NCBI GenBank assembly: GCA_900473915.1
Contig: UCNG01000008.1
Span: forward strand, 62,001 to 126,000
Direction of reading: 5' to 3'
Length of the DNA stretch: 64,000 bases
Source of the DNA: Hyphomicrobiales bacterium
GTDB taxonomy: Bacteria; Pseudomonadota; Alphaproteobacteria; Rhizobiales; Rhizobiaceae
The notes under the pieces are model-generated. The model did no database searches, was not told the DNA's origin, and saw only the letters and a program-made list of their open reading frames with translations. Both the position numbers and the translations under genes were made by a program. Shown here piece after piece: positions 52,929-61,955 of the stretch. Each line of letters begins with the position of its first letter. Position 1 is the first letter of the stretch.

Positions 52929-53777
52929 TCAGCTATGTGCCGCCTGTCTGGCAGCAGCGCGCGCTTCCACGCGTGCCTTGATGGCATCCACATCTGCGCG
53001 CGGCGTGGCAGCAAAGAGCTTCTTCGTGTAATCGTGCTGCGGATTGTTGAACACGTCGTCGCGCGAACCGTATTCCACCACCTCACCGAAATACATCACC
53101 ATCACCTCGTCGGCGATATAGCGCACGACCGAAAGATCATGGCTGATGAAGACATAGGTGAGGCCGAACTCTTCCTGCAAGTCGGCCAACAGGTTCAGAA
53201 CCTGTGCCTGTACCGACAGGTCGAGTGCCGAAACCGGCTCGTCAAGAATGAGCAGTTTCGGGTTGAGCATCAACGCACGCGCAATGGCGATACGCTGGCG
53301 CTGGCCGCCGGAGAACATGTGCGGATAGCGGTTAAAGTGCTCGCGACCAAGGCCGACCTTCAACAGCATCTGCATCGCCTTGGCGCGCCGTTCTTCCGCC
53401 GTCATGTTGGTGTTCAGCAGCAAAGGCTCTGCCAGCACGTCGCCGATCTTCTGGCGCGGATTGAGCGAACCATACGGGTTCTGGAACACGATCTGCACCT
53501 TCTGGCGCATTTCGGCCGTCAGGCCATCGCGAGCGATGTCCACATCCTTGCCGCCGATCTTCAGCTCACCGGAAGTCTGTGGATCGATCATGGTGAGAAT
53601 GCGGGCCAGCGTGGACTTGCCACAACCCGATTCACCGACAATCGCCAGCGTCTTGCCCTTTTCCACCTTGAAGCTCACGCCCTTGACGGCATGAACCACC
53701 TTTGCCTTGCCGAACAGACCACCGCCGACATGATAATCGCGCTTGATATCGCGCGCCTCGAGAACAATCTCGCTCAT
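52929..53777 (-). CDS. dppF: dipeptide/oligopeptide ABC transporter ATP-binding protein DppF
   Basis: 282-residue ABC ATPase of the OppF/DppF class: Walker A GESGCGKST, NPYGSLNPRQKIG segment, signature FSGGQRQRIAIARA, Walker B LLILDEPVSALD and SHDLSVVRYIADEVMVMYFG. The TGATG junction overlaps the dppD stop. Last gene of dppABCDF. A GTG one codon upstream is an alternative start. Confidence 0.93.
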   Translation of the reverse strand: MSEIVLEARDIKRDYHVGGGLFGKAKVVHAVKGVSFKVEKGKTLAIVGESGCGKSTLARILTMIDPQTSGELKIGGKDVDIARDGLTAEMRQKVQIVFQNPYGSLNPRQKIGDVLAEPLLLNTNMTAEERRAKAMQMLLKVGLGREHFNRYPHMFSGGQRQRIAIARALMLNPKLLILDEPVSALDLSVQAQVLNLLADLQEEFGLTYVFISHDLSVVRYIADEVMVMYFGEVVEYGSRDDVFNNPQHDYTKKLFAATPRADVDAIKARVEARAAARQAAHS

Positions 53778-54625
53778 CACGCTTCTCCCGCACCATTATT
53801 TTCAAAGACGAAATCGGACACCGTCGGAAGACGGTCGCCGGTCGCATTCTCCGGCAGGGCCGACAGCAGCGCACGGGTGTAAGGATGCTTGGGCGCGGAG
53901 AACAGCGACAGCACGTCGGCATCCTCCATCTTGTGGCCCTTGTACTGCACGATCACGCGGTCCGCCGTTTCGGCAACCACACCCATGTCATGGGTGATCA
54001 TGATCAGACCCATGCCGTGCTCCACCTGAAGCCGCATCAGCAGATCGAGAATCTGCTTCTGAATCGTCACGTCGAGAGCCGTCGTCGGTTCGTCGGCGAT
54101 AAGGAGCTTGGGATTGCACGCAATCGCAATCGCGATCATGACGCGCTGGCACTGGCCGCCCGACATCTGGTGCGGGAAGCTTTTCAGGCGTTCCGCCGCA
54201 TCGCGAATGCCGACCAATTCCAGAAGCTCGATGGCGCGCGCACGGCTCGCCGAGCCGTTCATGCCCATGTGCTGCTTCAGCACTTCCTCAAGCTGATACC
54301 CGACCGTGAAGCAGGGATTGAGGCTGGCGACAGGTTCCTGGAAAATCATCGAAATATCACGTCCGATGATCTTCCGGCGCTCCTTGTCGGACATGGTCCG
54401 CAAGTCCTGGCCATCAAAGGTCATGGCGTCTGCGGTAACGGTTGCGGTCTTGGGGAGAAGCCCCATGACGGCGAGCATCCCCACTGACTTGCCCGAACCG
54501 GATTCGCCGACGATCGCCAGCACTTCGCCCTTGTCGACCTTGATATCGATCCCATCGACCGCTTTGAAGGGGCCAGTCGAGGTGTCGAACGAAACCGTAA
54601 GATTCTTGATTTCTAACAGCGCCAT
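53777..54625 (-). CDS. dppD: dipeptide/oligopeptide ABC transporter ATP-binding protein DppD
   Basis: 282-residue ABC ATPase of the OppD/DppD class: GESGSGKSVGML, ISMIFQEPVASLNPCFTVG, signature MSGGQCQRVMIAIA (the usual Arg is Cys here), Walker B LLIADEPTTALDVT and the OppD C-terminal segment KHPYTRALLSALP. GGAGC precedes the ATG, three bases after the dppC stop. Confidence 0.93.
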   Translation of the reverse strand: MALLEIKNLTVSFDTSTGPFKAVDGIDIKVDKGEVLAIVGESGSGKSVGMLAVMGLLPKTATVTADAMTFDGQDLRTMSDKERRKIIGRDISMIFQEPVASLNPCFTVGYQLEEVLKQHMGMNGSASRARAIELLELVGIRDAAERLKSFPHQMSGGQCQRVMIAIAIACNPKLLIADEPTTALDVTIQKQILDLLMRLQVEHGMGLIMITHDMGVVAETADRVIVQYKGHKMEDADVLSLFSAPKHPYTRALLSALPENATGDRLPTVSDFVFENNGAGEA

Positions 54626-54628
54626 CGA

Positions 54629-55537
54629 TCAGCTCCTTTTGAGCTTCGGGTCAAGCGCATCGCGCAGACCGTCGCCGATCAGATTGATGGCGAGAACAGT
54701 AATCAGGATCGCAAGGCCGGGGAACGTCACGATCCACCAGGCGCTGAGGATGAACTCACGCGCTTCTGCAAGCATCGTGCCCCATTCCGGCGTTGGCGGC
54801 TGTGCGCCCATGCCAAGGAAGCCCAGAGCTGCCACGTCGAGGATCGCATTGGAGAACGACATCGTTGCCTGCACCACGAGCGGAGCAAGGCAGTTCGGCA
54901 GAATGGTCTTGAACATCAAGCGCAACTTGCTTGCACCGGCAAGCTTGGCTGCGGTCACATATTCGCGTTCCTTTTCCGCCATGACGGCAGCGCGGGTCAG
55001 GCGCGAAAAGTGCGGCAGCAGAACCAGCGTGATCGCCAGAACCGCATTGATCAGGCCCGGTCCCAGAATTGCCACCAGAACCAGTGCCAGCAGCAGCGAC
55101 GGGAATGCCAGGATAACGTCCATGATGCGCATGAACACCGTATCGACACCGCCACCGAAATAGCCGGTAATAAGACCAATCGTGATGCCAAGGCACATCG
55201 AAATGATGACGATGACGAAGCCCACGAGCAGCGAATATTGCGAGCCGTAGATCAGGCGGGACAGGATATCACGTCCGACCGCATCCGTTCCCAGAAGGAA
55301 CTGCGTCGAGCCGCCGTTTTCCCAGAATGGCGGGACCTTCACGAATTCACGGAACTGTTCCGTGGGATCATGCGGCGCAATAAGCGGAGCAAAGATTGCG
55401 ATCAGAATGATCGCGACAAATACGAAAAGACCGATCACAGCGCCGCGATTGACGCTGAAATAGAACCAGAAGTCCTTCAGCGCACGCATCTTGCCAATGT
55501 CGTTCGCGGCTTCCGGCTGAATAGCTGAGTGTGTCAT
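54629..55537 (-). CDS. dppC: dipeptide ABC transporter permease DppC
   Basis: 302-residue permease with an N-terminal OppC segment and about six helices. The coupling loop is VTAAKLAGASKLRLMFKTIL. The GTDAVGRDILSRLIYGSQYS motif is typical of DppC/OppC. GAGGG precedes the ATG; the gene follows dppB by seven bases. Confidence 0.93.
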   Translation of the reverse strand: MTHSAIQPEAANDIGKMRALKDFWFYFSVNRGAVIGLFVFVAIILIAIFAPLIAPHDPTEQFREFVKVPPFWENGGSTQFLLGTDAVGRDILSRLIYGSQYSLLVGFVIVIISMCLGITIGLITGYFGGGVDTVFMRIMDVILAFPSLLLALVLVAILGPGLINAVLAITLVLLPHFSRLTRAAVMAEKEREYVTAAKLAGASKLRLMFKTILPNCLAPLVVQATMSFSNAILDVAALGFLGMGAQPPTPEWGTMLAEAREFILSAWWIVTFPGLAILITVLAINLIGDGLRDALDPKLKRS

Positions 55538-55544
55538 GATACCC

Positions 55545-56552
55545 TCACTTGTGCCGGATACGCGGATTGATGAGACCGTACAGCAGATCGACGACCAGAT
55601 TCACCAGCATGATGATGAATGCGATCAGCAGCAATCCGCTTTGCACGACCGGATAATCGCGACGGAAAATGGAATCGAGCATCCATTTGCCGATACCGGG
55701 CCATGAGAAGATCGTTTCGGTCAGGATCGCACCAGCCATCAGAACGCCGACCTGAAGGCCGATCGTCGTGATGACGGGGATCATCGCATTGCGCAGTGCA
55801 TGCAGGCCGACAACGCGACGAACCGGCAGGCCCTTGGCGCGCGCGGTGCGTACATAGTCTTCACCCAGGACTTCCAGCATCGCAGAGCGCGTCTGGCGGG
55901 CGATAACGGCCAGCGGAATGGTCGCCAGAACGATGGTCGGCAGGATGAGATGCGAGGCTGCGGATACGAAAGCCCCCTTCTGGTCCGACATCAGGCTGTC
56001 GATCAGCATGAAACCAGTGACGGGCGGGAAGAAATAGAGCAGCGAGATGCGGCCGGAGACCGGCGTCCACTGCAGCACGCCAGAGAACAAGATGATGAGC
56101 AGGAGCGCCCACCAGAAGATCGGCATTGAATAACCGACCAGCGACACGCCCATCAGCCCCTGATCAAACCACGAGCCGCGCTTGACAGCGGCGATGACGC
56201 CAGCCGGAATGCCGAGGAGAATAGCCACGATAATCGCGCAGATGGACAACTCTACCGTTGCGGGAAACAGCGCGAAAAATTCGACGAGAACAGGCTTTTT
56301 GGTCACCAGAGACTGACCGAAATCGCCATGCAGCAAGTTCCAGACATAGTCGAGATATTGCTGCCAGATCGGGCGATCAAACCCAAGCTGTGCCATCAGC
56401 TCGGCATGGCGCTCAGGGCTTACGCCGCGTTCGCCGGCCATCAACAGCACAGGGTCGCCGGGAAGAACCCGGACGAAGGCAAATGCCACGATTGTAATGC
56501 CTATGAAGGTCGGAACCAGATAGACGAGTTTGTTGAATATGAAACGGAACAT
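55545..56552 (-). CDS. dppB: dipeptide ABC transporter permease DppB
   Basis: 335-residue permease with the DppB/OppB N-terminus (LVPTFIGITIVAFAFVRVLPGDP), coupling loop YVRTARAKGLPVRRVVGLHA and final helix AFIIMLVNLVVDLLYGLINPRIR. It follows dppA after a stem-loop that probably protects or partly ends the dppA message. Confidence 0.93.
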   Translation of the reverse strand: MFRFIFNKLVYLVPTFIGITIVAFAFVRVLPGDPVLLMAGERGVSPERHAELMAQLGFDRPIWQQYLDYVWNLLHGDFGQSLVTKKPVLVEFFALFPATVELSICAIIVAILLGIPAGVIAAVKRGSWFDQGLMGVSLVGYSMPIFWWALLLIILFSGVLQWTPVSGRISLLYFFPPVTGFMLIDSLMSDQKGAFVSAASHLILPTIVLATIPLAVIARQTRSAMLEVLGEDYVRTARAKGLPVRRVVGLHALRNAMIPVITTIGLQVGVLMAGAILTETIFSWPGIGKWMLDSIFRRDYPVVQSGLLLIAFIIMLVNLVVDLLYGLINPRIRHK

Positions 56553-56565
56553 ACAAAAACTCCGA

Positions 56566-56594
56566 CCGGGTGCAGGGGATCACCCTACACCCGG
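56566..56594 (-). terminator. stem-loop between dppA and dppB
   Basis: CCGGGTG-C-AGGG pairs with CCCT-A-CACCCGG (one mismatch) without a T run. Such hairpins commonly raise the level of the binding-protein message relative to the permeases. Confidence 0.5.
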
Positions 56595-56613
56595 CCGCTT
56601 GTGTTGTCAGATT

Positions 56614-58209
56614 TTACTCGGAAATATCAACTTCTTCGAAGCGATAGTCACCAAGCGGGCTCTGCTTGAAGCCGGTAACCTTGGCCGACATCGGCACGAA
56701 GACCGTCGAGTGAGCGAGGGTGTTCCACGGAGCCTGGTCCTTGAAGATCACCTGCGCTTCTTCGTAAAGCTTGGTACGCTCTTCCTGGCTGGTCGTGACC
56801 TTGGCCTTCTGGATCAGGTCTTCAAACGGCTTGTAGCACCACTGGGCGCGGTTGTTAGAACCGACGCCAGCGCAGCCGAGAAGCGTGCCCATGAAGTTGT
56901 CCGGATCGCCATTGTCACCGGTCCAGCCGAGGATCACGGCACCGTCACGGTCCTTGTCGCCCGACTTCTTGAGGTATTCGCCCCATTCCATCGAAACGAT
57001 CTCTGCACTGACGCCAACCTTGGCCAGATCGGACTGCATGAGTTCAGCCGTGCGGCGGCCATTCGGCATATAAGGACGGCTGACAGGCATAGCCCACAGC
57101 TTCATCTTCAGATCCTTAACGCCAGCAGCTTCGAGAGCCTTCTTGGCAGCTTCCGGATCGTACTTGTCGTCCTCGATCTTGTCGTTATAGCCCCACATCG
57201 TCGGTGGGATCGGGTTCTTGGCCACCTGGCCCTGGCCCTGATACACGGCATCGACAATGGCTTGCTTGTTGATTGCCTGGTTCAGCGCCTTGCGAACTTC
57301 CGGCTTGTCAAAAGGCGCCTTCAGCGTGTTGTACGCGAAGTAAGCCACGTTGAGGCCTGCCTGCTCATCAACCTTGAGGTTGGAATCGGCCTGAAGGCCC
57401 TTGATGTCAGCCGGTGCCGGATAGGACATCAGGTGGCACTCGCCAGCCTTGAGCTTCTGCGCGCGAACAGCAGGATCGGTCGTGATCGCGAAGACGAGAT
57501 CGTCGATCTTCGGCTTGCCGCCCCAGTAGTTTTCGTTGGCCTTGAAGCGAACGACGGCGTCCTTCTGATAGGCGACGAACTGGAACGGGCCGGTGCCGAC
57601 CGGAATCTGGTTCAGATCGTCCTTCTTGCCATCGGCCGCAAGCTTGTCCGTGTATTCCTTCGAGATGATCGAAGCGAAAGGCATCGAGATATTGGCGAGG
57701 AACGGCGCTTCTGGCCGGTTCAGCACAAACTTGACCGTGTAATCGTCAACCTTGACGATATCCTTGATCAGAGCGCCCATCTCCATGCTGTCGAAATATT
57801 CATAGGTGATGCCAGCGGTGTACTGGTGCCAAGGATTGTCCTTGTTGCGCATGCGGTCATACGAGAAGATCACGTCGTCAGCGTTGAAATCGCGGGTCGG
57901 CGTGAAATAGTCGTTCGAATGGAACTTGACGCCCTTGCGCAGGTGGAAGGTGTATTCCAGACCGTCTTCGGTAACGTCCCAGCTTTCTGCCAGACCCGGC
58001 ACAACTTTTGTCGTCCCGTTTTCGAATTCGGCAAGACGGTTATAGACCGGATGAGCCGAGGCATCGAACGTATCGCCGCCGGTATAGGCGGCCGGGTCGA
58101 AGCCTTCAGGCGAAGCCGGCGAGCAATACACAAAGGTCTTCGCCGATGCAGCACCGCTCATCAGAGCCACCAGCGCGGTTGCTGCCAGAAGTTTTTGGTA
58201 GAATTTCAT
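56614..58209 (-). CDS. dppA: dipeptide ABC transporter substrate-binding protein DppA
   Basis: 531-residue periplasmic binding protein (SBP family 5). A signal peptide ends at SGAASA (about residues 18-23); the mature part has the family segments [20 protein letters not shown] and [13 protein letters not shown]. It resembles DppA, which in Brucella relatives can also take up haem or dipeptides. GGAGGCGG precedes the ATG at 58209. First gene of the operon. Confidence 0.93.
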   Translation of the reverse strand: MKFYQKLLAATALVALMSGAASAKTFVYCSPASPEGFDPAAYTGGDTFDASAHPVYNRLAEFENGTTKVVPGLAESWDVTEDGLEYTFHLRKGVKFHSNDYFTPTRDFNADDVIFSYDRMRNKDNPWHQYTAGITYEYFDSMEMGALIKDIVKVDDYTVKFVLNRPEAPFLANISMPFASIISKEYTDKLAADGKKDDLNQIPVGTGPFQFVAYQKDAVVRFKANENYWGGKPKIDDLVFAITTDPAVRAQKLKAGECHLMSYPAPADIKGLQADSNLKVDEQAGLNVAYFAYNTLKAPFDKPEVRKALNQAINKQAIVDAVYQGQGQVAKNPIPPTMWGYNDKIEDDKYDPEAAKKALEAAGVKDLKMKLWAMPVSRPYMPNGRRTAELMQSDLAKVGVSAEIVSMEWGEYLKKSGDKDRDGAVILGWTGDNGDPDNFMGTLLGCAGVGSNNRAQWCYKPFEDLIQKAKVTTSQEERTKLYEEAQVIFKDQAPWNTLAHSTVFVPMSAKVTGFKQSPLGDYRFEEVDISE

Positions 58210-58603
58210 TATTGTCCGCCTCCACGGAAAAATATGCCGCGCGCACCCCATTGCCCGCAGCTTGCGCTTATCGAAACGTGTGGATCGCCACTTTGCAAGC
58301 GCAATTTTTAGAACCAGTTCATATTCTCAACCGATTATGGCCCGGATCATTAGATTTTTATTCTATGGAGTGGCCATTATTCGGAAAATTGCGCTAAAGC
58401 ACAACGAATTATAATATTATTCGCACGCGTTTTGCATGGGATAATGCAACTTACGCATCACTGACTCGGGCAACGCGGAGACAACCGCCAGGAAATTGCT
58501 CGCAATTTCACGCCAATCACACTCGCAGTCGAATTGACTGGCGCTTTGGGCAAAGACGAATTAATAAGTGGATAATATGAGTCATATTTGAGTCTCGCCG
58601 ATA
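58210..58603. other. divergent regulatory region between dppA and HugZ-like gene
   Basis: About 390 bases, AT-richer than its surroundings. It contains a 19-bp near-palindrome CGAATTATAATATTATTCG (58405-58423) and a 15-bp palindrome of 7-1-7 form before the HugZ-like gene (58574-58588). No protein gene is seen. Confidence 0.5.
58574..58588. promoter_or_regulatory. 7-1-7 palindromic operator before HugZ-like gene
   Basis: AATATGA-G-TCATATT is a perfect inverted repeat 15 bases before the ATG. The 7-1-7 geometry resembles sites of Fur-superfamily regulators such as Irr, Fur/Mur or Zur, though the bases are not a recognised consensus. Confidence 0.45.
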
Positions 58604-59341
58604 ATGCCCGAAACCAATCCAATTCGCCCGACCACGCCGGAAGCCATCCAGCTTGCCAAGACCCTGCTGCGGACGTCTCGCTATGGTGCCGTCGCTGTTT
58701 TTGATCCGGTCACCGGCAGACCGCTGGCGAGCCGTGTTGCCGTTGCGACGGACATGGATGGCACACCGCTGATCCTGGTCTCCGGACTGGCGGCCCACAC
58801 GCCGGGGCTGTTGGCCAACCCGTCCTGCTCGCTTCTGCTTGGCGAAGTCGGCAAGGGAGACCCCCTCGCCCATGCGCGCGTCACGCTGCACTGTCAGGCG
58901 CGAAAAGTTGAGAGGTCTGCTGCTGATTATCCGCGCATTCGCCGACGCTATCTCAACCATAATCCGAAAGGTTCGCTTTATGTGGATCTTGGAGATTTCG
59001 CGTTCTTCAGGCTCGAACTGGAAAGCGCCAGCCTGAACGGCGGCTTTGGCAAGGCGTTCAATCTGACGCGGGACGATATGCTGTGCGCGGCTTCCGCCAG
59101 CACGGAGTTTGCCGAAGGCGAGCAAAGCGCACTGGATGAACTAAACGAAAACCATGGGCCGGAAATTGCGTATATAGCTCAAAAGATTTTTAAAGCAGGC
59201 TCTAATAAGGGCCCATTCAAAGTGACAGGGCTGGACCCGGACGGCGCCGATATTTCCAGCGGTGACATCGTCCTGCGTCACGCATTTTCACGGAGCGTTG
59301 ATTCCCTAAGGGAAGCCGTTGCAGCCTTGGCCAAACGGTAA
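58604..59341 (+). CDS. HugZ-like haem utilisation protein
   Basis: 245-residue protein with a split-barrel flavin/pyridoxamine-oxidase-like N-terminal domain (ARTLLRTSRYGAVAVF-like segment; PLILVSGLAAHTPGLLANP) and a C-terminal DUF2470-type domain (about 165-245). HugZ proteins degrade haem to release iron. A perfect palindrome directly upstream suggests metal- or iron-dependent control. Actual haem oxygenase activity is inferred from the family. Confidence 0.82.
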   Translation: MPETNPIRPTTPEAIQLAKTLLRTSRYGAVAVFDPVTGRPLASRVAVATDMDGTPLILVSGLAAHTPGLLANPSCSLLLGEVGKGDPLAHARVTLHCQARKVERSAADYPRIRRRYLNHNPKGSLYVDLGDFAFFRLELESASLNGGFGKAFNLTRDDMLCAASASTEFAEGEQSALDELNENHGPEIAYIAQKIFKAGSNKGPFKVTGLDPDGADISSGDIVLRHAFSRSVDSLREAVAALAKR

Positions 59342-59453
59342 AATAAAGCCCGCTGAAACAAAAGCGCATTTTTTTTGGGACGAAATTGCAGGTCTTTATA
59401 CTGGATTGAATATAAGCAAGGGCTTTTCAAAAGCGGCATCTAGCATTATTTTC

Positions 59454-59487
59454 AATATGCATGCTTATGAAAGTTTGCATGTATATT
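59454..59487. promoter_or_regulatory. dyad operator before NolR-like gene
   Basis: AATATGCATGC (59454-59464) and GCATGTATATT (59477-59487) form an inverted repeat with one mismatch and a 12-bp centre, 38 bases before the start codon. Placement fits autorepression by the ArsR-type product. Confidence 0.45.
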
Positions 59488-59524
59488 TTTAACTCTGTCC
59501 AGTCTTACGGGGGTATGACGGCAA

Positions 59525-59872
59525 ATGAGTAGACAAGATACTTTTTTTGATTTGATTGAGAATGTAGATCAGGCTGCCGATTTCCTTTCGGCACTTGCCA
59601 ACAATAAGCGATTACTAATTCTGTGTAAGTTGCTCCATAATGAAATGTCCGTAGGCGCACTTGCCAAGGCGATTGATCTTAGCCAATCCGCTTTGTCTCA
59701 GCACCTGGCAAAACTACGAGCTCTCGACCTCGTTTCAACCCGTCGCGACGCGCAGACCATCTACTACATGGTTTCTTCGCCGCATATCGAGTTGATGTTG
59801 TCGACACTCTCGAGTCTGTATATGAGTCCAACACCGCGCAGACACAATCTGGCGGCAGTCGCTCACGCATAA
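59525..59872 (+). CDS. ArsR-family regulator, NolR-like
   Basis: 115-residue winged-helix repressor with helix-turn-helix LAKAIDLSQSALSQHLAKLR (about 45-64) and wing LVSTRRDAQTIYYMVSS, which is close to Sinorhizobium NolR over this span. No Cys metal box is present in the recognition helix (one Cys lies earlier, in LILCKLL), so it is unlikely to be a classic arsenic or metal sensor. NolR controls nodulation, quorum sensing and growth genes in rhizobia. A dyad operator lies upstream. Confidence 0.88.
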   Translation: MSRQDTFFDLIENVDQAADFLSALANNKRLLILCKLLHNEMSVGALAKAIDLSQSALSQHLAKLRALDLVSTRRDAQTIYYMVSSPHIELMLSTLSSLYMSPTPRRHNLAAVAHA

Positions 59873-59895
59873 AATCATGAGGTCTCAGCCGTGCG

Positions 59896-60723
59896 ATGAA
59901 CGAAAATTCTCATTCGCACGGCTGCGTCTGGAAGATTGACGATCCAGACGATATTCGCCTTTCCCCCTATCGCAGCATTCGCGAAAAAGATCTCGTAGGG
60001 CGCCAGCAGCGGTTTATCGCTGAAGGCAAGGTGGTCCTGAACGTCCTGTTCTCGGCTTCTGCTCGTTTCGAGACAGAATCCCTGCTCGTTCTGGAGAACC
60101 GGCTTGCTGGCCTTGGCGAGCAGCTCAGCCAGTTGCCGCCAGACGTGCCTGTTTACTCTGTTTCACAGACGGTCATGGACGCGGTCGCGGGATTTCACGT
60201 CCATCGCGGCATTCTTGCTGTTGGCCGTCGCAAGCCGCAACCGGGCCTGCGGGCAATGCTGGAAGCGCTGCCCGGAAAATCGCTCGTTGTGGTCCTGTGC
60301 GGCATTTCCAATCACGACAATGTCGGCTCAATCTTTCGCAATGCCGCCGCTTTTGAAGCCGATTGCGTGCTTATGGACGAAACCTGTTGCGACCCGCTTT
60401 ACCGCAAGGCCATTCGCGTATCGGTCGGCGCCACATTGAAGGTTCCCTATTTCCACGGCGGAAACATCGATGAAATCGTCGCCGCGCTGGGCGATGCCGG
60501 GTTCAATCTGCTGGCGCTCAGCCCGTCATCTCCGCTCAGCATCTATGATGCGGCCAAGCATGACCGCCACGCGCTCCTGCTTGGCACAGAAGGTGAAGGA
60601 TTGCCGCCTCGCCTTCTTCATAAACTGCAAACGGCCAGGATTCCGATGTCCGATGCCTTCGACAGCCTGAATGTAGCAACCGCATCCGGCATCGCCTTAT
60701 CGCGCTTCAGCAAGTTTCAGTAG
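59896..60723 (+). CDS. TrmH/SpoU-family RNA 2'-O-methyltransferase
   Basis: 275-residue SPOUT enzyme. An N-terminal substrate-binding part (about 20-110) is followed by the knot domain with NHDNVGSIFRNAAAFEAD (about residues 139-156), LLGTEGEGLP and IPMSDAFDSLNVATASGIAL. The target, tRNA or 23S rRNA, cannot be told. It starts 23 bases after the NolR-like gene and may be cotranscribed. The ATG lacks a strong ribosome site. Confidence 0.9.
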   Translation: MNENSHSHGCVWKIDDPDDIRLSPYRSIREKDLVGRQQRFIAEGKVVLNVLFSASARFETESLLVLENRLAGLGEQLSQLPPDVPVYSVSQTVMDAVAGFHVHRGILAVGRRKPQPGLRAMLEALPGKSLVVVLCGISNHDNVGSIFRNAAAFEADCVLMDETCCDPLYRKAIRVSVGATLKVPYFHGGNIDEIVAALGDAGFNLLALSPSSPLSIYDAAKHDRHALLLGTEGEGLPPRLLHKLQTARIPMSDAFDSLNVATASGIALSRFSKFQ

Positions 60724-60728
60724 ACATC

Positions 60729-61652
60729 TCATTTTCCTGGCGATGATAACGCCGCCGCTATCAATCGGCCGTCGATGGCTGCCAATCCTGTTGCAATCAT
60801 CGCCATACCGATCACGTGTTTGGTTTGCAAAGTCTCGCCAAGAAAAAGCGCTCCAAGCAGGATAGCGCTGACCGGAATGAGAAACGTCACCAACATGAGA
60901 TTGACCGCGCCCGCCGTCGATAGGATGCGGAAAAAAAGGACGTAAGCGAGTGCCGTCGAAAGCAGCGCGATACCGGCCAGCGCTCCCCAGACTGCAGCGC
61001 TCGGACCAGCCAGCGTCCAGGGATGATCCACCAACAGGGCTATCGGGATGAGCATGATCGTTGTTGCCGTTACCTGGCCCGTGGCTGTTATCAGCGGCGC
61101 AACTCCCAACGCTTTGAAGCGACGCCCAAAAATACCGGCCAGCGAATAGGAGAATGCAGCGCAGAGAATCGCAAGCTGCGGCCACAGGCTGCCTCTGATT
61201 CCGGCGATAGCATCGGGCCCGATCATGATCGCTACCCCGAAAAAGCCTATCAAAACACCGGCAATCTTGTTCGGGGTGATCTTTTCGTCCGCCGTCAGAA
61301 AATGCGCGACAATAACGCCGAAGAGCGGTGTCGTGGCATTGAGGATGGAAGCCAATCCACTGGCGATCTGAGTCTGCCCCCAGACGATGAGACAGAATGG
61401 CAGCAGATTGTTGAGAAAGCCCATACCGAAAAACGCCAACCATATGCGGCGATCTTTCGGCAATGATAGGCCCATCATTCGAATTAATATGATCAAAGCC
61501 AGCGCAGCCAGCCCGACCCGGAGCGTGACGATAGTAAAAGGTGGCAACTCCCGAACGGCAATACCGTTGAAGAAGAACGAACCACCCCAAAGAACGGAAA
61601 GAATAATGAGCATCACCCATTCCTTCCATCCCATCATCTTCTGCGCCGTCAT
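60729..61652 (-). CDS. EamA/DMT-family transporter
   Basis: 307-residue ten-helix exporter with two EamA repeats, beginning MTAQKMMGWKEWVMLIILSV. It ends five bases from the convergent methyltransferase gene. ATG at 61652 is used, with AGAGG upstream; a TTG at 61673 would add seven residues. Cargo unknown. It is distinct from the EamA gene at 45.2-46.1 kb. Confidence 0.88.
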   Translation of the reverse strand: MTAQKMMGWKEWVMLIILSVLWGGSFFFNGIAVRELPPFTIVTLRVGLAALALIILIRMMGLSLPKDRRIWLAFFGMGFLNNLLPFCLIVWGQTQIASGLASILNATTPLFGVIVAHFLTADEKITPNKIAGVLIGFFGVAIMIGPDAIAGIRGSLWPQLAILCAAFSYSLAGIFGRRFKALGVAPLITATGQVTATTIMLIPIALLVDHPWTLAGPSAAVWGALAGIALLSTALAYVLFFRILSTAGAVNLMLVTFLIPVSAILLGALFLGETLQTKHVIGMAMIATGLAAIDGRLIAAALSSPGK

Positions 61653-61769
61653 CTTTAAAACCTCTGAAGCCAAAGCTTAAGTTCTGCTGACTATCAACTT
61701 AGGCTGGTGTAGGGCCATCCATAGATGCAGCGCGTGCAATTGGCTTCCCGTTTATTGCTTTCAAATTCC

Positions 61770-61873
61770 AGAGTAATTCCTGCTAAGGCAGGAAACGGTT
61801 TTGCGCAGGATAATGCCGGAAAAAACAAATAGATAGAGCGGTTTCAGCGCGTCGATGTAACTGGAAATGCTCT
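61770..61873. repeat. bipartite palindromic intergenic repeat, copy 8
   Basis: TTCCTGCTAAGGCAGGAAAC with core AAACGGTTTTGCG, linker GAAAAAACAAATAGATAGAG, and a second hairpin from GCGGTTTCAG to GAAATGCTCT. It is one of the fullest copies in the window. Confidence 0.65.
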
Positions 61874-61902
61874 AACCGAGATAGCGCCGTGCCGGTGCAT
61901 AC

Positions 61903-61929
61903 AAAAAAGCGGATGCTCTTCGCACCCGC
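61903..61929 (-). terminator. terminator of mnmA
   Basis: Stem GCGGGTGC/GCATCCGC (one G-T pair) with a five-base loop followed by TTTTTTG on the minus strand. Confidence 0.8.
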
Positions 61930-61955
61930 CTCTCAGTCATTGATCAGAAAAACAG

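Noticed and set aside
56530-58311. 593-codon plus-strand frame
   Set aside because: Antisense of dppA, which has a signal peptide and binding-protein motifs.
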